From NCBI RefSeq assembly GCF_000495795.1, contig NZ_AWGD01000032.1:124001-188000 (forward strand): 64,000 nucleotides of DNA, in the 5' to 3' direction. This stretch comes from Asticcacaulis sp. AC460. Its GTDB lineage: Bacteria > Pseudomonadota > Alphaproteobacteria > Caulobacterales > Caulobacteraceae. Position numbers and translations under genes: made by a program. Under the pieces are notes generated by a model, which ran no database searches, was not told the DNA's origin, and saw only the letters and a list, made by a program, of their open reading frames with translations. Below, in pieces: positions 18,441-28,258 of the stretch (position 1 is its first letter; each line of letters opens with the position of its first letter).

Positions 18441-21400
18441 GAAAGGCTCCTTTTGTTGAGAGATGGAGAACGGATTGCTCGCCGGCGGTGCAGCAGCAGA
18501 TAACCTGCAGGCACTACGAGCATCGAGAGAAGCGGCGCAGTCAACATGCCGCCGATCATGGGTGCTGCGATACGACTCATAACTTCTGACCCAGCACCGT
18601 GGCCAAAAAGTATCGGGAGAAGACCTGCGAGGATCACGGCGACCGTCATTGCTTTTGGTCGCACGCGGAGGAGCGCGCCTTCACGCACCGCAGCTTCGAT
18701 TTCAGCAATTGTCGGATTAGGTCCGCGTGCCTTCAATGCATCCTTCAGGTAGATCAGCATTATGACGCCGAACTCCGCTGAGACGCCCGCAAGGGCGATG
18801 AAACCTACGCCTGTGGCGACAGACTGGTGATATCCGAGCACATAGAGTGTCCAGATGCCGCCTGTCAGTGCGAACGGAAGCGTGAGCATGATCAGAGCCG
18901 CCTCATCGAAGCGCCGGAAAGTGACGTAGAGCAGAAGAAAAATGATAGCAAGCGTGGCCGGAACGACAATCTTCAGCCGGGCGACGGCCCGCTCAAGGTA
19001 CTCGAACTGTCCAGAGTAGGCGACAGAAACGCCGGGAGCCAGCGGCACGTTTTCCGCGACCGCTGCCTGCAAGTCCTTGACGACAGAGGCCAGATCGCGT
19101 CCACGCACGTCGACATAAATCCAGGTCGAAGGCCGTCCGTTTTCGGTCTTCAGCATGGGGGGGCCTTCGGTGATTTCCACCCGTGCTACGGTACCCAAAG
19201 TGATCTGCTGACCTGAGGGGGTCAGCACCGGTAGATTACGCAGGCCTTCAAGGCTGTCGCGCAGCTCGCGCGGATAGCGGACGTTGATAGGGTAGCGAGC
19301 CAATCCTTCGACGGTCTCGCCTATATTCTCCCCGCCAATGGCGCCCGAGACAATGGACTGCACGTCGGAGATATTGAGTCCAAACCGTCCCGCTGCGGCC
19401 CGGTCGATTTCGACATCGACATATCGTCCGCCGGTCAGGCGCTCCGCGAGGGCAGAACTGACTCCAGGCACCGTTTTGGCGACACTCTCGATTTGATGCG
19501 CGATTCGGTCAAGTTCTGAGAGATTGGCCCCGTAAACCTTCACGCCGATCGGGCTCTTTATCCCGGTCGCCAGCATATCAATGCGATTGCGAATAGGCGG
19601 GACCCAAACATTGGCGAGACCGGGCACCTTCACCACGCGGTCGAGTTCATCGACGAGCTTATCCGGCGTCATACCGGGCCGCCATTGATCCTTGGGCTTA
19701 AACCTGATGGTCGTTTCGAACATCTCGAGGGGTGCAGGGTCCGTCGCACTTTCGGCGCGGCCGGCTTTTCCGAAGACACTTTCAACTTCCGGGACCGACT
19801 TTATCATTCGGTCGGTCTGTTGAAGGAGCTCAGAAGCCTTGCTGGCAGAAAGGCCGGGTAACGCAGACGGCATGTATAGCAGGTCGCCTTCATCGAGTTG
19901 CGGCATGAACTCACCGCCTAGTCGGCTTAGGGGCCAAAGCGTCGTGGCAAATGCCACAGCTGCGATAGCGAGTGTCGCTTTCGGATGCTTCATGGCAGCG
20001 TCGAGCACAGGCTGATAAACGCTTGTAAGAAAGCGATTGATGGGATTTGCCTCTTCCTTCGGAATTCGCCCACGGATCAGATATCCCATCAGGACAGGGA
20101 CCAGCGTCACCGACAGGATGGCGGCGCCGGCCATGCTGTAGGTCTTGGTGAATGCCAAAGGCGAGAACAGGCGGCCTTCCTGGCCTTGGAGCGTAAAAAC
20201 CGGAATGAAGGAGAAGGTGATGATCAGCAGGCTGAAGAACAGCGCCGGTCCCACCTCGACAGCAGCTTCAGTCAGAACACTCCATCGTTCGGAACCCTCG
20301 AGTCGATCTCCGGGGTGATCGTGTTCCCAGTGCTCGATTTTCTTGTGGGCATTCTCTATCATCACCACGGCCGCGTCTACCATGGCGCCGATGGCGATGG
20401 CGATGCCACCTAGCGACATAATGTTGGCGTTCACCCCCTGGAGGTTCATCACGATGAACGCAAGCAAGATGCCGACTGGAAGCGTGACAACGGCGACAAG
20501 CGCCGATCTCACATGCCAGAGGAACAGGGCGCAAACCAGGGCCACGACGACGAACTCTTCAATCAGTTTTTCACTGAGATTGCTGATTGCATGATCGATC
20601 AGCTGCGAGCGGTCATAGGTCGTGACGACCTCGACACCAGGAGGCAAGCTCTTCCTCAATTCCGACAGCTTTTGCTTCACAGCCGCGATGGTCTCGCGAG
20701 CATTATCACCCGATCGAAGGATGACCACGCCGCCTGCGACTTCACCCTGACCATTCAGTTCTGCTATGCCTCGGCGCATTTCTGGGCCGACTTGAACCGT
20801 CGCCACTTGACCAAGGGTAATTGCCAGCCCGCCTGATGTTTTGACGGGTACCGCACGGAAGTCGTCGAGAGACTTGAGATAGCCATTGGCGCGGATCATG
20901 TATTCCGCCTCAGCAAGTTCCAACACAGAGCCACCGCTTTCCTGGTTGGCGCCCTGGATAGCGGACACGACTTCCTGATGGGTAACGCCATAGGATGCAA
21001 GCTTCACCGGGTCGAGGACAACCTGATATTGTTTGACCATGCCTCCGATGCTGGCGACTTCGGCAACCCCAGGAAGGCTCTTGAGTTCGTATCGCAAAAA
21101 CCAGTCCTGCAGAGACCGCAGCTGAGACAGGTCATGGCGGCCGGTTTTGTCGATGAGGGCATACTCGAATACCCATCCAACTCCAGTTGCATCCGGCCCC
21201 AAGGCAGGCTTGGCACTTGCTGGCAGCCGTCCCTGGACCTGATTCAGATACTCAAGCACACGAGATCGCGCCCAGTAAAGATCGGTGCCATCTTCGAACA
21301 GCACATAGACGAAACTGTCACCGAAGAACGAGTAACCGCGTACGGTCTTCGCACCGGGCACGGACAGCATGGTCGTTGTCAGCGGGTAAGTGACCTGGTT

Positions 21401-21586
21401 CTCGACAATCTGCGGTGCCTGGCCCGGATAAGGTGTTCGGATGATAACCTGTACGTCCGACAGGTCCGGAAGGGCGTCCACGGCCGTCGAGCGCATGGCG
21501 AACACACCCGCGATGATGACCGCAATCGTGCCGAGGATCACGAAGAAGCGGTTGGCGACCGACCAACGAATGATGCCAGCTATCAT
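18437..21586 (-). CDS. cusA: CusA-type RND copper/silver efflux pump
   Basis: This 1049-aa inner-membrane RND transporter is the proton-driven subunit of the trimeric Cus complex. It matches E. coli CusA over long stretches, e.g. [20 protein letters not shown] in TM4. The three methionines of the Cu(I) relay are present: [20 protein letters not shown] and [13 protein letters not shown]. The substrate is therefore Cu(I)/Ag(I) rather than Ni/Co/Zn. Its start overlaps the cusB stop (ATGA), indicating coupled translation. Confidence 0.95.
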   Translation of the reverse strand: MIAGIIRWSVANRFFVILGTIAVIIAGVFAMRSTAVDALPDLSDVQVIIRTPYPGQAPQIVENQVTYPLTTTMLSVPGAKTVRGYSFFGDSFVYVLFEDGTDLYWARSRVLEYLNQVQGRLPASAKPALGPDATGVGWVFEYALIDKTGRHDLSQLRSLQDWFLRYELKSLPGVAEVASIGGMVKQYQVVLDPVKLASYGVTHQEVVSAIQGANQESGGSVLELAEAEYMIRANGYLKSLDDFRAVPVKTSGGLAITLGQVATVQVGPEMRRGIAELNGQGEVAGGVVILRSGDNARETIAAVKQKLSELRKSLPPGVEVVTTYDRSQLIDHAISNLSEKLIEEFVVVALVCALFLWHVRSALVAVVTLPVGILLAFIVMNLQGVNANIMSLGGIAIAIGAMVDAAVVMIENAHKKIEHWEHDHPGDRLEGSERWSVLTEAAVEVGPALFFSLLIITFSFIPVFTLQGQEGRLFSPLAFTKTYSMAGAAILSVTLVPVLMGYLIRGRIPKEEANPINRFLTSVYQPVLDAAMKHPKATLAIAAVAFATTLWPLSRLGGEFMPQLDEGDLLYMPSALPGLSASKASELLQQTDRMIKSVPEVESVFGKAGRAESATDPAPLEMFETTIRFKPKDQWRPGMTPDKLVDELDRVVKVPGLANVWVPPIRNRIDMLATGIKSPIGVKVYGANLSELDRIAHQIESVAKTVPGVSSALAERLTGGRYVDVEIDRAAAGRFGLNISDVQSIVSGAIGGENIGETVEGLARYPINVRYPRELRDSLEGLRNLPVLTPSGQQITLGTVARVEITEGPPMLKTENGRPSTWIYVDVRGRDLASVVKDLQAAVAENVPLAPGVSVAYSGQFEYLERAVARLKIVVPATLAIIFLLLYVTFRRFDEAALIMLTLPFALTGGIWTLYVLGYHQSVATGVGFIALAGVSAEFGVIMLIYLKDALKARGPNPTIAEIEAAVREGALLRVRPKAMTVAVILAGLLPILFGHGAGSEVMSRIAAPMIGGMLTAPLLSMLVVPAGYLLLHRRRAIRSPSLNKRSLS

Positions 21587-23064
21587 CGTGCTGTGCCCTT
21601 TCGCATGGTTTCGACAACGGGCCCGTCGGCCTTTTGAGCGAAGCTGAAATCGACTTGATCTCCACGCTTTAAGCCGGTTGCAATTGATGGGGAGGCGAGC
21701 TTGAATGTCATGGTCATGGCAGGCCAGCTAAGTGCCGGAACAGGCCCGTGGCTAAGTGTCACTTGTTCAGTCGTCAACGTTTCAATGCGGCCCTGGGCCG
21801 TAAAGACCTTTGCTGTTGCTTCTTGCCCTACGTCTTCTCTATCCTGGATCGCCCTGGCGGAAATTCCCGACAGATTTGCTTCGGAGTCGACGAGAAACTG
21901 GCCCGACGCGACGACGTTTTCACCTTCGGTAAGCCCTGCGAGGACCTCCGTACGATTTCCCGACTCTCGGCCGACCTGAATTTCGACGGGCTCGAAGCGC
22001 CCGTCGCCCTTTGAAAGCATTACTATGGTTCGCTTTCCGGTGCGAATAACGGCTTCGCTAGGTACGCTCAGAGCCGTCGCAGTGTTTCCTGGAAAATGTA
22101 CAGTGGCATACATGCCTGGACGCAGACGTCCGTTCCGGTTGGCCAGTTCAACCCGGACACTGAGCGTCCGGGTATCCGATTGGGCGGTCGGCAGAATAGC
22201 CGACACCTTTCCTGAGAAGCTCTCGCCGGGAAACGCCGCGAGCTCTGCCTTAACCGGTTGTCCCAAGCTGACTTGTGACGCGAGGGCTTCGGGAACTGCG
22301 GCATTCAGCCAGACGCTGGACAGGCCGGAAACCTGGGCCAGGGTCTGGCCCGAGTTCACTGTCATGCCTTGTCGGACGTCCAAGGTTTGGATTGCTCCGC
22401 CAACAGGTGTCGAAATAGTCACGACTATGTTGGGCTTCCCCGAACGGGAAACCTGATCGATCAGTCCTTGAGACATGCCAAGCAGAGTCAATCTTTGCCG
22501 TGCCGCACGCTCGAGTGCCGGATCAGCTGTACGCTTTACCGCAAGATACTCCGCCTGGGCCGCGGCCCAGGACGGAATAAGAATATCAGCCAGCGGAGCG
22601 CCGGCGCCGACTATGTCTCCAGGCGCACGGGCGTATGCACGCTGGACGAAGCCATCCGCGCGTGCTTGGACGATAGCGACGTCACGCTGATTGAACTCGA
22701 GAGTTCCCGGCACCGTAAGATCCAAGGCAAAGTCCGTGCGCTCAACCTGTGCCAGCCGGATGCCCAAGTTCTGCAAACGGACAGGGTCGATCTTGACGCC
22801 GCCCGCCTCCGCCTCCTCGTCCGCGTATTTCGGCACTAAGTCCATGTCCATGAAGGGCGATTTTCCCGGCTTCTCGAAGTGCTGGCCCGGAACCATAGGG
22901 TCGTACCAGTAGAGAACTTTTCGACCACTGGCCTCTGAAGTAAGGTTGAGGGCCTTCGGCGTGTTCAGTCGTGATATCCCATAGCCTGTGCCGGCAGACA
23001 CGAGAGCAATGGCGACCCCATAGGCGAGGATCTGTTTCCGGCTGAGCGTGATGTTACGGATCAT
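21583..23064 (-). CDS. cusB: CusB-type periplasmic adaptor fused to a C-terminal CusF domain
   Basis: This 493-aa membrane-fusion protein has an N-terminal anchor (residues about 10-30), a metal-binding module with [24 protein letters not shown], lipoyl and barrel domains, and a long hairpin. The last 75 residues form a CusF-like domain with [14 protein letters not shown], including the His, Trp and two Met ligands. E. coli CusB has no such tail. The fused chaperone would tether copper directly to the adaptor. Its ATG overlaps the cusC stop (ATGA). Confidence 0.93.
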   Translation of the reverse strand: MIRNITLSRKQILAYGVAIALVSAGTGYGISRLNTPKALNLTSEASGRKVLYWYDPMVPGQHFEKPGKSPFMDMDLVPKYADEEAEAGGVKIDPVRLQNLGIRLAQVERTDFALDLTVPGTLEFNQRDVAIVQARADGFVQRAYARAPGDIVGAGAPLADILIPSWAAAQAEYLAVKRTADPALERAARQRLTLLGMSQGLIDQVSRSGKPNIVVTISTPVGGAIQTLDVRQGMTVNSGQTLAQVSGLSSVWLNAAVPEALASQVSLGQPVKAELAAFPGESFSGKVSAILPTAQSDTRTLSVRVELANRNGRLRPGMYATVHFPGNTATALSVPSEAVIRTGKRTIVMLSKGDGRFEPVEIQVGRESGNRTEVLAGLTEGENVVASGQFLVDSEANLSGISARAIQDREDVGQEATAKVFTAQGRIETLTTEQVTLSHGPVPALSWPAMTMTFKLASPSIATGLKRGDQVDFSFAQKADGPVVETMRKGTAR

Positions 23065-24293
23065 TGTTCGTGGCCCCCGTACGTAAAGTGAATGCGGATG
23101 CTATTGCGAGCCAGGTTGGCTTCCCGCGTTACGGCGTCGATCCGCGCTTCGGCGAGCAGAATGTGGGATCGAAGAACATCTGCGAGACTGGCTGTACCTG
23201 CGCCGTAACTTGCGAGTTCAAGGTCCGCTTTTTGCTGGGCAAGCGGCAATATTATCGTCTGTGCACGAACCAATCGTTCATGGTGCATTGTGTGGTCGGC
23301 CAAGTCGGATTGAAGCTGAGCCTCAACTTGACGGCGCGCGGCATCCTCATTGTAGCGGGCGCGCGTGGAGAGCTTCGCTTTGCTTTCGATCATCGGGTCT
23401 TGGCGATTTTGCGAGAACAACGGAAGGCTGATGGTAACGCCAGCAGAGATCATGTCGCCCCAGATCGGATCACGACGCTGGTAGCTAAGCTCCCATCCCC
23501 AGTCGGGGCGCTTTTCTGCTGTAGCAGCCGCCACGTCAGCGTCGCTGCGTGCCGTCATCGCGCTCATTGCCGCAAGGCTCGGGTTGCGGCCTAGCCCTGC
23601 ATGCAATGCGATGGGGTCGATCTCAAAGTGCGGGGCTTCGCCTGAGATGTCCGCTGTGGGATCACCCGTCCATCGTATAAGTTCTGCCCGGGCCTTCGTG
23701 GCCTCGGCCGTCAGTTCGGACCGGCGGTCTGCGATAGCGGCTTCCAGTTCTGCGGCTTCGAGCGACTGCGCTGGACGCAGGCTTCCAGCTTCGACTTGTG
23801 AGGTTGCCGTGGATTTTAGAGGGGCAATCGCTTTTTCGACCTCATCCAGCGCCTCTAGCTTGCGCCTCGCAAAGTATAGGTCGACCCAAGCGAGTCCGGC
23901 GCTGAGGCGTGCGTCTCTGGCATCGACCGCATATGCCGCTTCCGCTGAGAGAATTTCCGCCGATGCCTGTTTCTTTGCGGCGCGGCGTTTTGCGCCATTT
24001 GGTACGTCCTGCATGATGCCAAAACTCTGCATGGTCATGCTTTCACCCGATAGAGATCCGGCCATCGGCCCAGAAACCGGATAGTTCTCGAAACCGGCGC
24101 GAAATTTTGGATCAGGCAAGCGCCCGACGGAACGAGAGGCGGCCGTCGCCGCATCGATTTCCGCAACTCTCGCGGCAAGGGAAGGGGCTGACTGTTCCGC
24201 ACGCGTCAACGCCTGTTGAAAAGTAAGTGGTTCGCCGAAGGCAGGCGCTGCCAGGATCGATATTCCCGCAGCCAGGAGGAAAGAGGTTCGCAT
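23061..24293 (-). CDS. cusC: CusC-type outer-membrane efflux channel (TolC family)
   Basis: The 410-aa protein has a signal peptide (MRTSFLLAAG to LAAPAFGEP) and two outer-membrane-efflux repeats. The 424-aa frame starts earlier, but the ATG at 24293 fits the signal peptide and has an AGGTG upstream. It is the trimeric channel of the Cus system. It is the first structural gene of cusCBAF and overlaps cusB by 4 bp. No lipobox was seen, unlike E. coli CusC. Confidence 0.9.
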   Translation of the reverse strand: MRTSFLLAAGISILAAPAFGEPLTFQQALTRAEQSAPSLAARVAEIDAATAASRSVGRLPDPKFRAGFENYPVSGPMAGSLSGESMTMQSFGIMQDVPNGAKRRAAKKQASAEILSAEAAYAVDARDARLSAGLAWVDLYFARRKLEALDEVEKAIAPLKSTATSQVEAGSLRPAQSLEAAELEAAIADRRSELTAEATKARAELIRWTGDPTADISGEAPHFEIDPIALHAGLGRNPSLAAMSAMTARSDADVAAATAEKRPDWGWELSYQRRDPIWGDMISAGVTISLPLFSQNRQDPMIESKAKLSTRARYNEDAARRQVEAQLQSDLADHTMHHERLVRAQTIILPLAQQKADLELASYGAGTASLADVLRSHILLAEARIDAVTREANLARNSIRIHFTYGGHEQ

Positions 24294-24393
24294 TGAAAAA
24301 CACCTGGGACATCGAGTTGCGCGGCGGTCGGCCACGGAAGCGCAGCCTCCCGCAGGCGGTGGCAGCCTGCTCAGGAACGACGGCGCGCTCTAG

Positions 24394-24411
24394 GTGCGGC
24401 GAGGGCCGCAC
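24394..24411. terminator. Perfect 7-bp hairpin ahead of cusC
   Basis: GTGCGGC GAGG GCCGCAC lies in the 123-bp gap between the small Cys/Met-rich gene and cusC. It has no T-run. It could be an attenuator or mRNA-stability element limiting readthrough from the cnr-like genes. Confidence 0.35.
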
Positions 24412-24416
24412 ACAGT

Positions 24417-24782
24417 TCAGGTGTGGAAGCGGGGAGGGGGCACAAAGAGCGCCGGTTCATCTGCATCGAAATTGACAGGCGAACGCGTGAAAACGACGAG
24501 TTCGATATGCAAAATCGGAAGACTTACAGGCACGTGGGTGTCGGACGTAGCGCTGATCCCGCACATTGCGATGCAGTTTTGAAAGCAGCCCTGATCCGAC
24601 GACTTGGTAGGCTTTTCGTCTTCGCAACATGGCATGGCCATATCCGAGTGGGCTTGGGAGTCTGCCATGGTCATCTGCATCGGCTGACTCATTTCGAGAC
24701 ACGCGTTTTGGGCCGCCTGTGCGCTTACAGGCGAAATCAAAAGACCCAGAAGGGCAAAGATGTAGAGAACAGCCTTTAACAT
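24417..24782 (-). CDS. Secreted Cys/Met-rich small protein, CopL/DUF2946-like
   Basis: This 121-aa protein has a clear signal peptide (LLISPVSAQA) and a Met/Cys-rich region (MSQPMQMTMADSQAHSDMAM, PCCEDEKP, CFQNCIAMCG). It ends in the PPPRFHT pattern seen at the C-terminus of several small proteins next to copper operons. The function is not established; a role in copper binding or sensing is inferred. It lies between the sigma factor gene and cusC, with TTGACT and TATCCT 16 bp apart in front of it as a possible sigma-70 promoter. Confidence 0.6.
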   Translation of the reverse strand: MLKAVLYIFALLGLLISPVSAQAAQNACLEMSQPMQMTMADSQAHSDMAMPCCEDEKPTKSSDQGCFQNCIAMCGISATSDTHVPVSLPILHIELVVFTRSPVNFDADEPALFVPPPRFHT

Positions 24783-24854
24783 TGTCCGCCAGGATAGATT
24801 TCAATCGTTAAAAGTCAATGAGCCAGCACCGAGCATGCCGAATGTAACCTGTTC

Positions 24855-25424
24855 TTACTTTCCACCGAGTTTCTCGGCCAGCAATTTTCTGGCGCGGTAG
24901 ACTCGCGTCTCGACCGTCTTACTGGTGACGCCGAGGATTTCGGCGGCTTGTTTCTGTGAAAAGCCTTCGAGTGCCGTCAACAAGAGCGCCTCTTTGAGGT
25001 TTGCCGGAAGGCGAGCCAGGGCCTTTTCGAGCTGCGACACTTCGTGATCGAGGATAAGGCGATCGTCTGCGTTGATTGATCGATCAGTAACATTCATAAC
25101 TTCGAAGTCATCAGAGGACTTCGTGCCGAATATCAGGTTACGCACCTTCTGCCGGCGGCCGCGATCCCGGGCTTTATTAATGGCGATCGTTCTTAGCCAA
25201 GCGCCAAATGGCCGACGGGCATCATATCGACGGATTGCCCTCCACGCGGCGATAAACGCTTCATGTGCCGCTTCATAAGCCTCGTCGGAATTACCGTTGT
25301 AGCGGCGCAATAGCCGATAGACGGCCTCCTTATGTCGGCCGACAAGAATGCTGAACGCACGGTCGTCGCCTCTTGCTGCTGAAGTTGCTAGCTCCTCATC
25401 TGAAACTTCGGCATCGGAAGTCAC
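24855..25424 (-). CDS. cnrH: ECF sigma factor, CnrH-like
   Basis: This 189-aa ECF sigma factor has region 2 (DDRAFSILVGRHKEAVYRLLRR, AAHEAFIAAWRAIRRYD, then PFGAWLRTIAINKARDRGRR) and region 4 (LPANLKEALLLTALEGFSQ and EILGVTSKTVETRVYRARK). It overlaps the sensor gene by 4 bp. In Cupriavidus metallidurans the CnrY-CnrX pair holds CnrH until Ni or Co binds. Here the same three-gene order precedes a copper pump. Targets probably include its own operon and the divergent copA gene. Confidence 0.87.
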   Translation of the reverse strand: MTSDAEVSDEELATSAARGDDRAFSILVGRHKEAVYRLLRRYNGNSDEAYEAAHEAFIAAWRAIRRYDARRPFGAWLRTIAINKARDRGRRQKVRNLIFGTKSSDDFEVMNVTDRSINADDRLILDHEVSQLEKALARLPANLKEALLLTALEGFSQKQAAEILGVTSKTVETRVYRARKLLAEKLGGK

Positions 25425-25861
25425 ATTTGCTCTTCGGTCAGAGATTTAACGACTGTCTGATCGAATTCCACAGCCTGCTGCGGCGTGAGGACCGACCGCA
25501 TTTCGAAGGTATGGTCAATCGTCTCCTTTTGCAGGTCCCCCATAGCGGCGTGAAACCGGTCGATCGCGGCCTGAACCTCAGGGGTATAGGCGTGTTTTTC
25601 TTGGAATGCTTTGGCAAGATCGGCGTTTGCGGCGCGCATCTCCGTTTCCAATGCCTTCTTTACCTCCGCATGTTTCTCTTCCATTGCAGCGATGCGGTGC
25701 GTCTGTTCATCTGTTAAGTCCAGTCTACGATGCACAAGCTCATGCATCGGCGTCGGCTTTTGCATTTTGTGAATGACGTACTGGGCCCCCCCGAAAGCTC
25801 CCAGAGCTGCTCCCACGAGCGACAGTACTAAAGTGACAATCATGCTGCGGGCGAGCGTCAT
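25421..25861 (-). CDS. cnrX: CnrX-like periplasmic metal sensor
   Basis: This 146-aa protein has an N-terminal membrane anchor (residues about 8-30) and a helical-hairpin periplasmic domain. All five CnrX metal ligands have counterparts, each two positions lower: H40, H44, E61, H117 and M121. Metal binding in the family releases CnrY and frees the sigma factor. Retention of the Ni/Co ligand set beside a copper pump is notable. It overlaps both neighbours by 4 bp. Confidence 0.87.
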   Translation of the reverse strand: MTLARSMIVTLVLSLVGAALGAFGGAQYVIHKMQKPTPMHELVHRRLDLTDEQTHRIAAMEEKHAEVKKALETEMRAANADLAKAFQEKHAYTPEVQAAIDRFHAAMGDLQKETIDHTFEMRSVLTPQQAVEFDQTVVKSLTEEQM

Positions 25862-26148
25862 GGGTACCCTTCGAGGAGGCTTGAGGGTGCGAGCCGCAAG
25901 GATGAGTCAAACGGCTCGGCATGGTCTCTTATCTCGGATGACAAGGCCACCGCGCCGCCGGCTGTTGTACCGACTACAAGTGCAAGTGCAAGAGAAGCCG
26001 CTCGAAGCGGCATAAGAACCGTGACGGTTCGAGCCTCAGTCCTTTGAAGCTCGATATTTCGGGAGATGTCTTGTTCAAGATTCGCCAGCGATCGGTCGAT
26101 CGACCGGGTCTTCAATTGCGCCAACAGCGCATCAATACGGTCACTCAT
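25858..26148 (-). CDS. cnrY: CnrY-like anti-sigma factor
   Basis: This 96-aa protein begins MSDRIDALLAQLKTRSIDR, a cytosolic helix that would bind the sigma factor. A single membrane helix follows at about residues 48-66 (AASLALALVVGTTAGGAVAL), then a short periplasmic tail. The architecture equals CnrY. The ATG at 26148 is preferred to 26193 because the longer frame starts in the 5' leader. It is first in the cnrYXH-like unit. Confidence 0.75.
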   Translation of the reverse strand: MSDRIDALLAQLKTRSIDRSLANLEQDISRNIELQRTEARTVTVLMPLRAASLALALVVGTTAGGAVALSSEIRDHAEPFDSSLRLAPSSLLEGYP

Positions 26149-26222
26149 GTGCTTGTCCTCGCCTCCCAGTACATAATACGCATAGCGAAGCAATATCCCT
26201 CATACTAGGTACTTCTAACTTC

Positions 26223-26250
26223 TAGACGCCTGATAGCGCGCATAAGTTAC
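26223..26250 (-). promoter_or_regulatory. Candidate ECF promoter of the cnrYXH-like operon
   Basis: On the minus strand, GTAACT (26245-26250) and CGTCTA (26223-26228) are separated by 16 bp. The A/C-rich -35 ending AACT and -10 with CGTC fit ECF promoters generally. A matching motif faces the opposite way at 26377. The start codon of cnrY is 75 bp downstream. Confidence 0.5.
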
Positions 26251-26376
26251 CCGTATTTTTCACCGGAAATGACGTTTTCAGCTTTCGGGCAGGCTATCTC
26301 CGGAATGCCGTGCATTCTTGTTTTCCAACCTATTTTTAACATGTACTTTTTTATGAGGGCATCCGCCTTTTGAGAC

Positions 26377-26405
26377 GTAACTATCAAAAGAGGGATCAAC
26401 GCATT
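26377..26405 (+). promoter_or_regulatory. Candidate ECF promoter of the copAB genes
   Basis: GTAACT (26377-26382) is followed after 17 bp by CGCATT (26400-26405), and the copA start is 24 bp further on. The -35 equals the one in front of cnrY; the -10 is less similar. The match is suggestive, not proof. Confidence 0.42.
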
Positions 26406-26428
26406 CCCTACCTGACTAGGACCTCCAA

Positions 26429-28258
26429 ATGACAGATATTCACCGGCGCAAGCTCCTGCACAACCTGTCGATATTCGGTACGGCGAGTGCGGTCGGCGGG
26501 TTACTGCCGTCCTGGGCGAGGAGCGCGACGCCCGGATTGAACCACACGCTGCAAACTGTTTCCGGTTCTGAGATCCGGCTGAAACTTGAACGCGCCCGTT
26601 GGCCGATCGACGGAAAGCTTGGCAATGCCATAACGATCAACGGCACGCTACCAGGGCCGATCATTCGTCTCAAGGAAGGGCAGAACGTCAAACTCATTGT
26701 GGAAAATCACTTAGACGAGACGTCCTCAATTCACTGGCATGGTCTCCTGGTACCGTTTCAAATGGACGGTGTCCCAGGCGTAACCTTTCCCGGCATCCCG
26801 GCACACTCGACTTTCGAGTACGAGTTCGAACTCAAGCAAAGTGGTACGTACTGGTACCACAGCCACTCGGGCTTACAGGAACAGGAAGGGCTTTATGGTC
26901 CAATAATCATAGAGCCGAAAGATCCTGATCCGGTACAATTCGACCGTGAATATGTGGTCATTCTTTCCGACTACAGCTTCATTCGGCCCGAAACCCTTTT
27001 CAAGCGTTTGAAAGGGCAGTCCGGTGTTTTCAATTATCAACGTCAAACGATCGCGGGACTACTGGCCAATAAGGATCAGACTCTGGCTGAGCGCATCGAA
27101 TGGGCAAAGATGCTAATGGATCCGACGGACGCCTCTGATATCACGGGGGCCGTCTATTCGTTCCTTATCAACGGCCACGGACCGAAGGACAACTGGACTG
27201 GTCTTTTCACGCCGGGTGAGCGCGTGCGCCTTCGCTTTATCAACGCTGGCGCACAAATGGTCTTCAATGTCAGAATTCCTGGTCTGAAAATGACAGTTGT
27301 GGCAGCCGACGGCTTAAATATTCGGCCGGTTGAAGTCGATGAGTTCCAGATCGCGAATGCTGAAACGTACGACATCATTGTTCAGCCGAGCGAGGACAAA
27401 GCCTATACCCTTGTATCCGAAGCTGTTGATCGTTCCGGGATGGGGGCGGCGACACTCGCGCCACGCCTGGGAATGACAGCGCCAGTTCCTTCGCTGCGTG
27501 AGCGCCCCCTGGCCACGATGAAGGATATGGGTATGGACATGTCCGGCATGAGCATAGGTGGAGCGGACACGGCAGGGCATGACATGTCGTCAATGTCCAT
27601 GGATCACGGTTCAATGGAAATGACATCGGTGCATCCGCCTGGTATGGCACCGCCGAAACCCAGGGGGGCGGACATAATGGCTGACATGGGCGGCATGGAA
27701 ATGTCCATGCGAGACCCTGCTAACGCGCCCCAGATCAAATTAGGGCCTGGAGTTCAGACGATCTCGCCAATTCCTATGGATCGGACCGGTGACACGGGAC
27801 AAGGTTTGGAAAGCGTTGGGCATCGCGTCCTCGTTTACAAGGATCTTGTCGCGCTTGAGCCGAACCCGGACACCCGCACCCCGACGCGTGCCCTCGAAAT
27901 CCGCCTTACCGGCAACATGGAACGCTTCATGTGGGGCTTCGACGGACGTAAATTCAGCGAAACAACAGGGCCATATACTTTTGCGACCGGTGAGCGGGTT
28001 CGAGTTACCCTTGTGAATGACACCATGATGGCCCACCCAATCCATCTCCATGGACATTTCTTTGACCTGGTGATCGGCGCACCGCAGGATCACAAGCCGC
28101 GCAAGCATACCGTGGCTGTTTTACCCGGAGGAAAGGTGTCGTGGGATTTCACTGCCGAGACGGGCGACTGGGCATTCCACTGCCATATGCTTTACCACAT
28201 GCATGCAGGTATGTTTCAGGTCTTTGCGGTGCGTCCGCGCGATGGAGGCGCCCAATGA
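26429..28258 (+). CDS. copA: Periplasmic multicopper oxidase, CopA/PcoA type
   Basis: This 609-aa cuprous oxidase starts with a twin-arginine signal (HRRKLLHNLSIFG) and exports folded. Copper-site motifs are present in order: HWHGLLVPF, YWYHSHS, HPIHLHGHFF and HCHMLYHMHAGM. A Met-rich insertion around residues 360-435 (DMSGMS, DMSSMSMDHGS) is typical of PcoA and binds extra copper. It oxidises Cu(I) to the less toxic Cu(II). It overlaps copB by 4 bp and is divergent from the cnr-like cassette. Confidence 0.95.
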   Translation: MTDIHRRKLLHNLSIFGTASAVGGLLPSWARSATPGLNHTLQTVSGSEIRLKLERARWPIDGKLGNAITINGTLPGPIIRLKEGQNVKLIVENHLDETSSIHWHGLLVPFQMDGVPGVTFPGIPAHSTFEYEFELKQSGTYWYHSHSGLQEQEGLYGPIIIEPKDPDPVQFDREYVVILSDYSFIRPETLFKRLKGQSGVFNYQRQTIAGLLANKDQTLAERIEWAKMLMDPTDASDITGAVYSFLINGHGPKDNWTGLFTPGERVRLRFINAGAQMVFNVRIPGLKMTVVAADGLNIRPVEVDEFQIANAETYDIIVQPSEDKAYTLVSEAVDRSGMGAATLAPRLGMTAPVPSLRERPLATMKDMGMDMSGMSIGGADTAGHDMSSMSMDHGSMEMTSVHPPGMAPPKPRGADIMADMGGMEMSMRDPANAPQIKLGPGVQTISPIPMDRTGDTGQGLESVGHRVLVYKDLVALEPNPDTRTPTRALEIRLTGNMERFMWGFDGRKFSETTGPYTFATGERVRVTLVNDTMMAHPIHLHGHFFDLVIGAPQDHKPRKHTVAVLPGGKVSWDFTAETGDWAFHCHMLYHMHAGMFQVFAVRPRDGGAQ

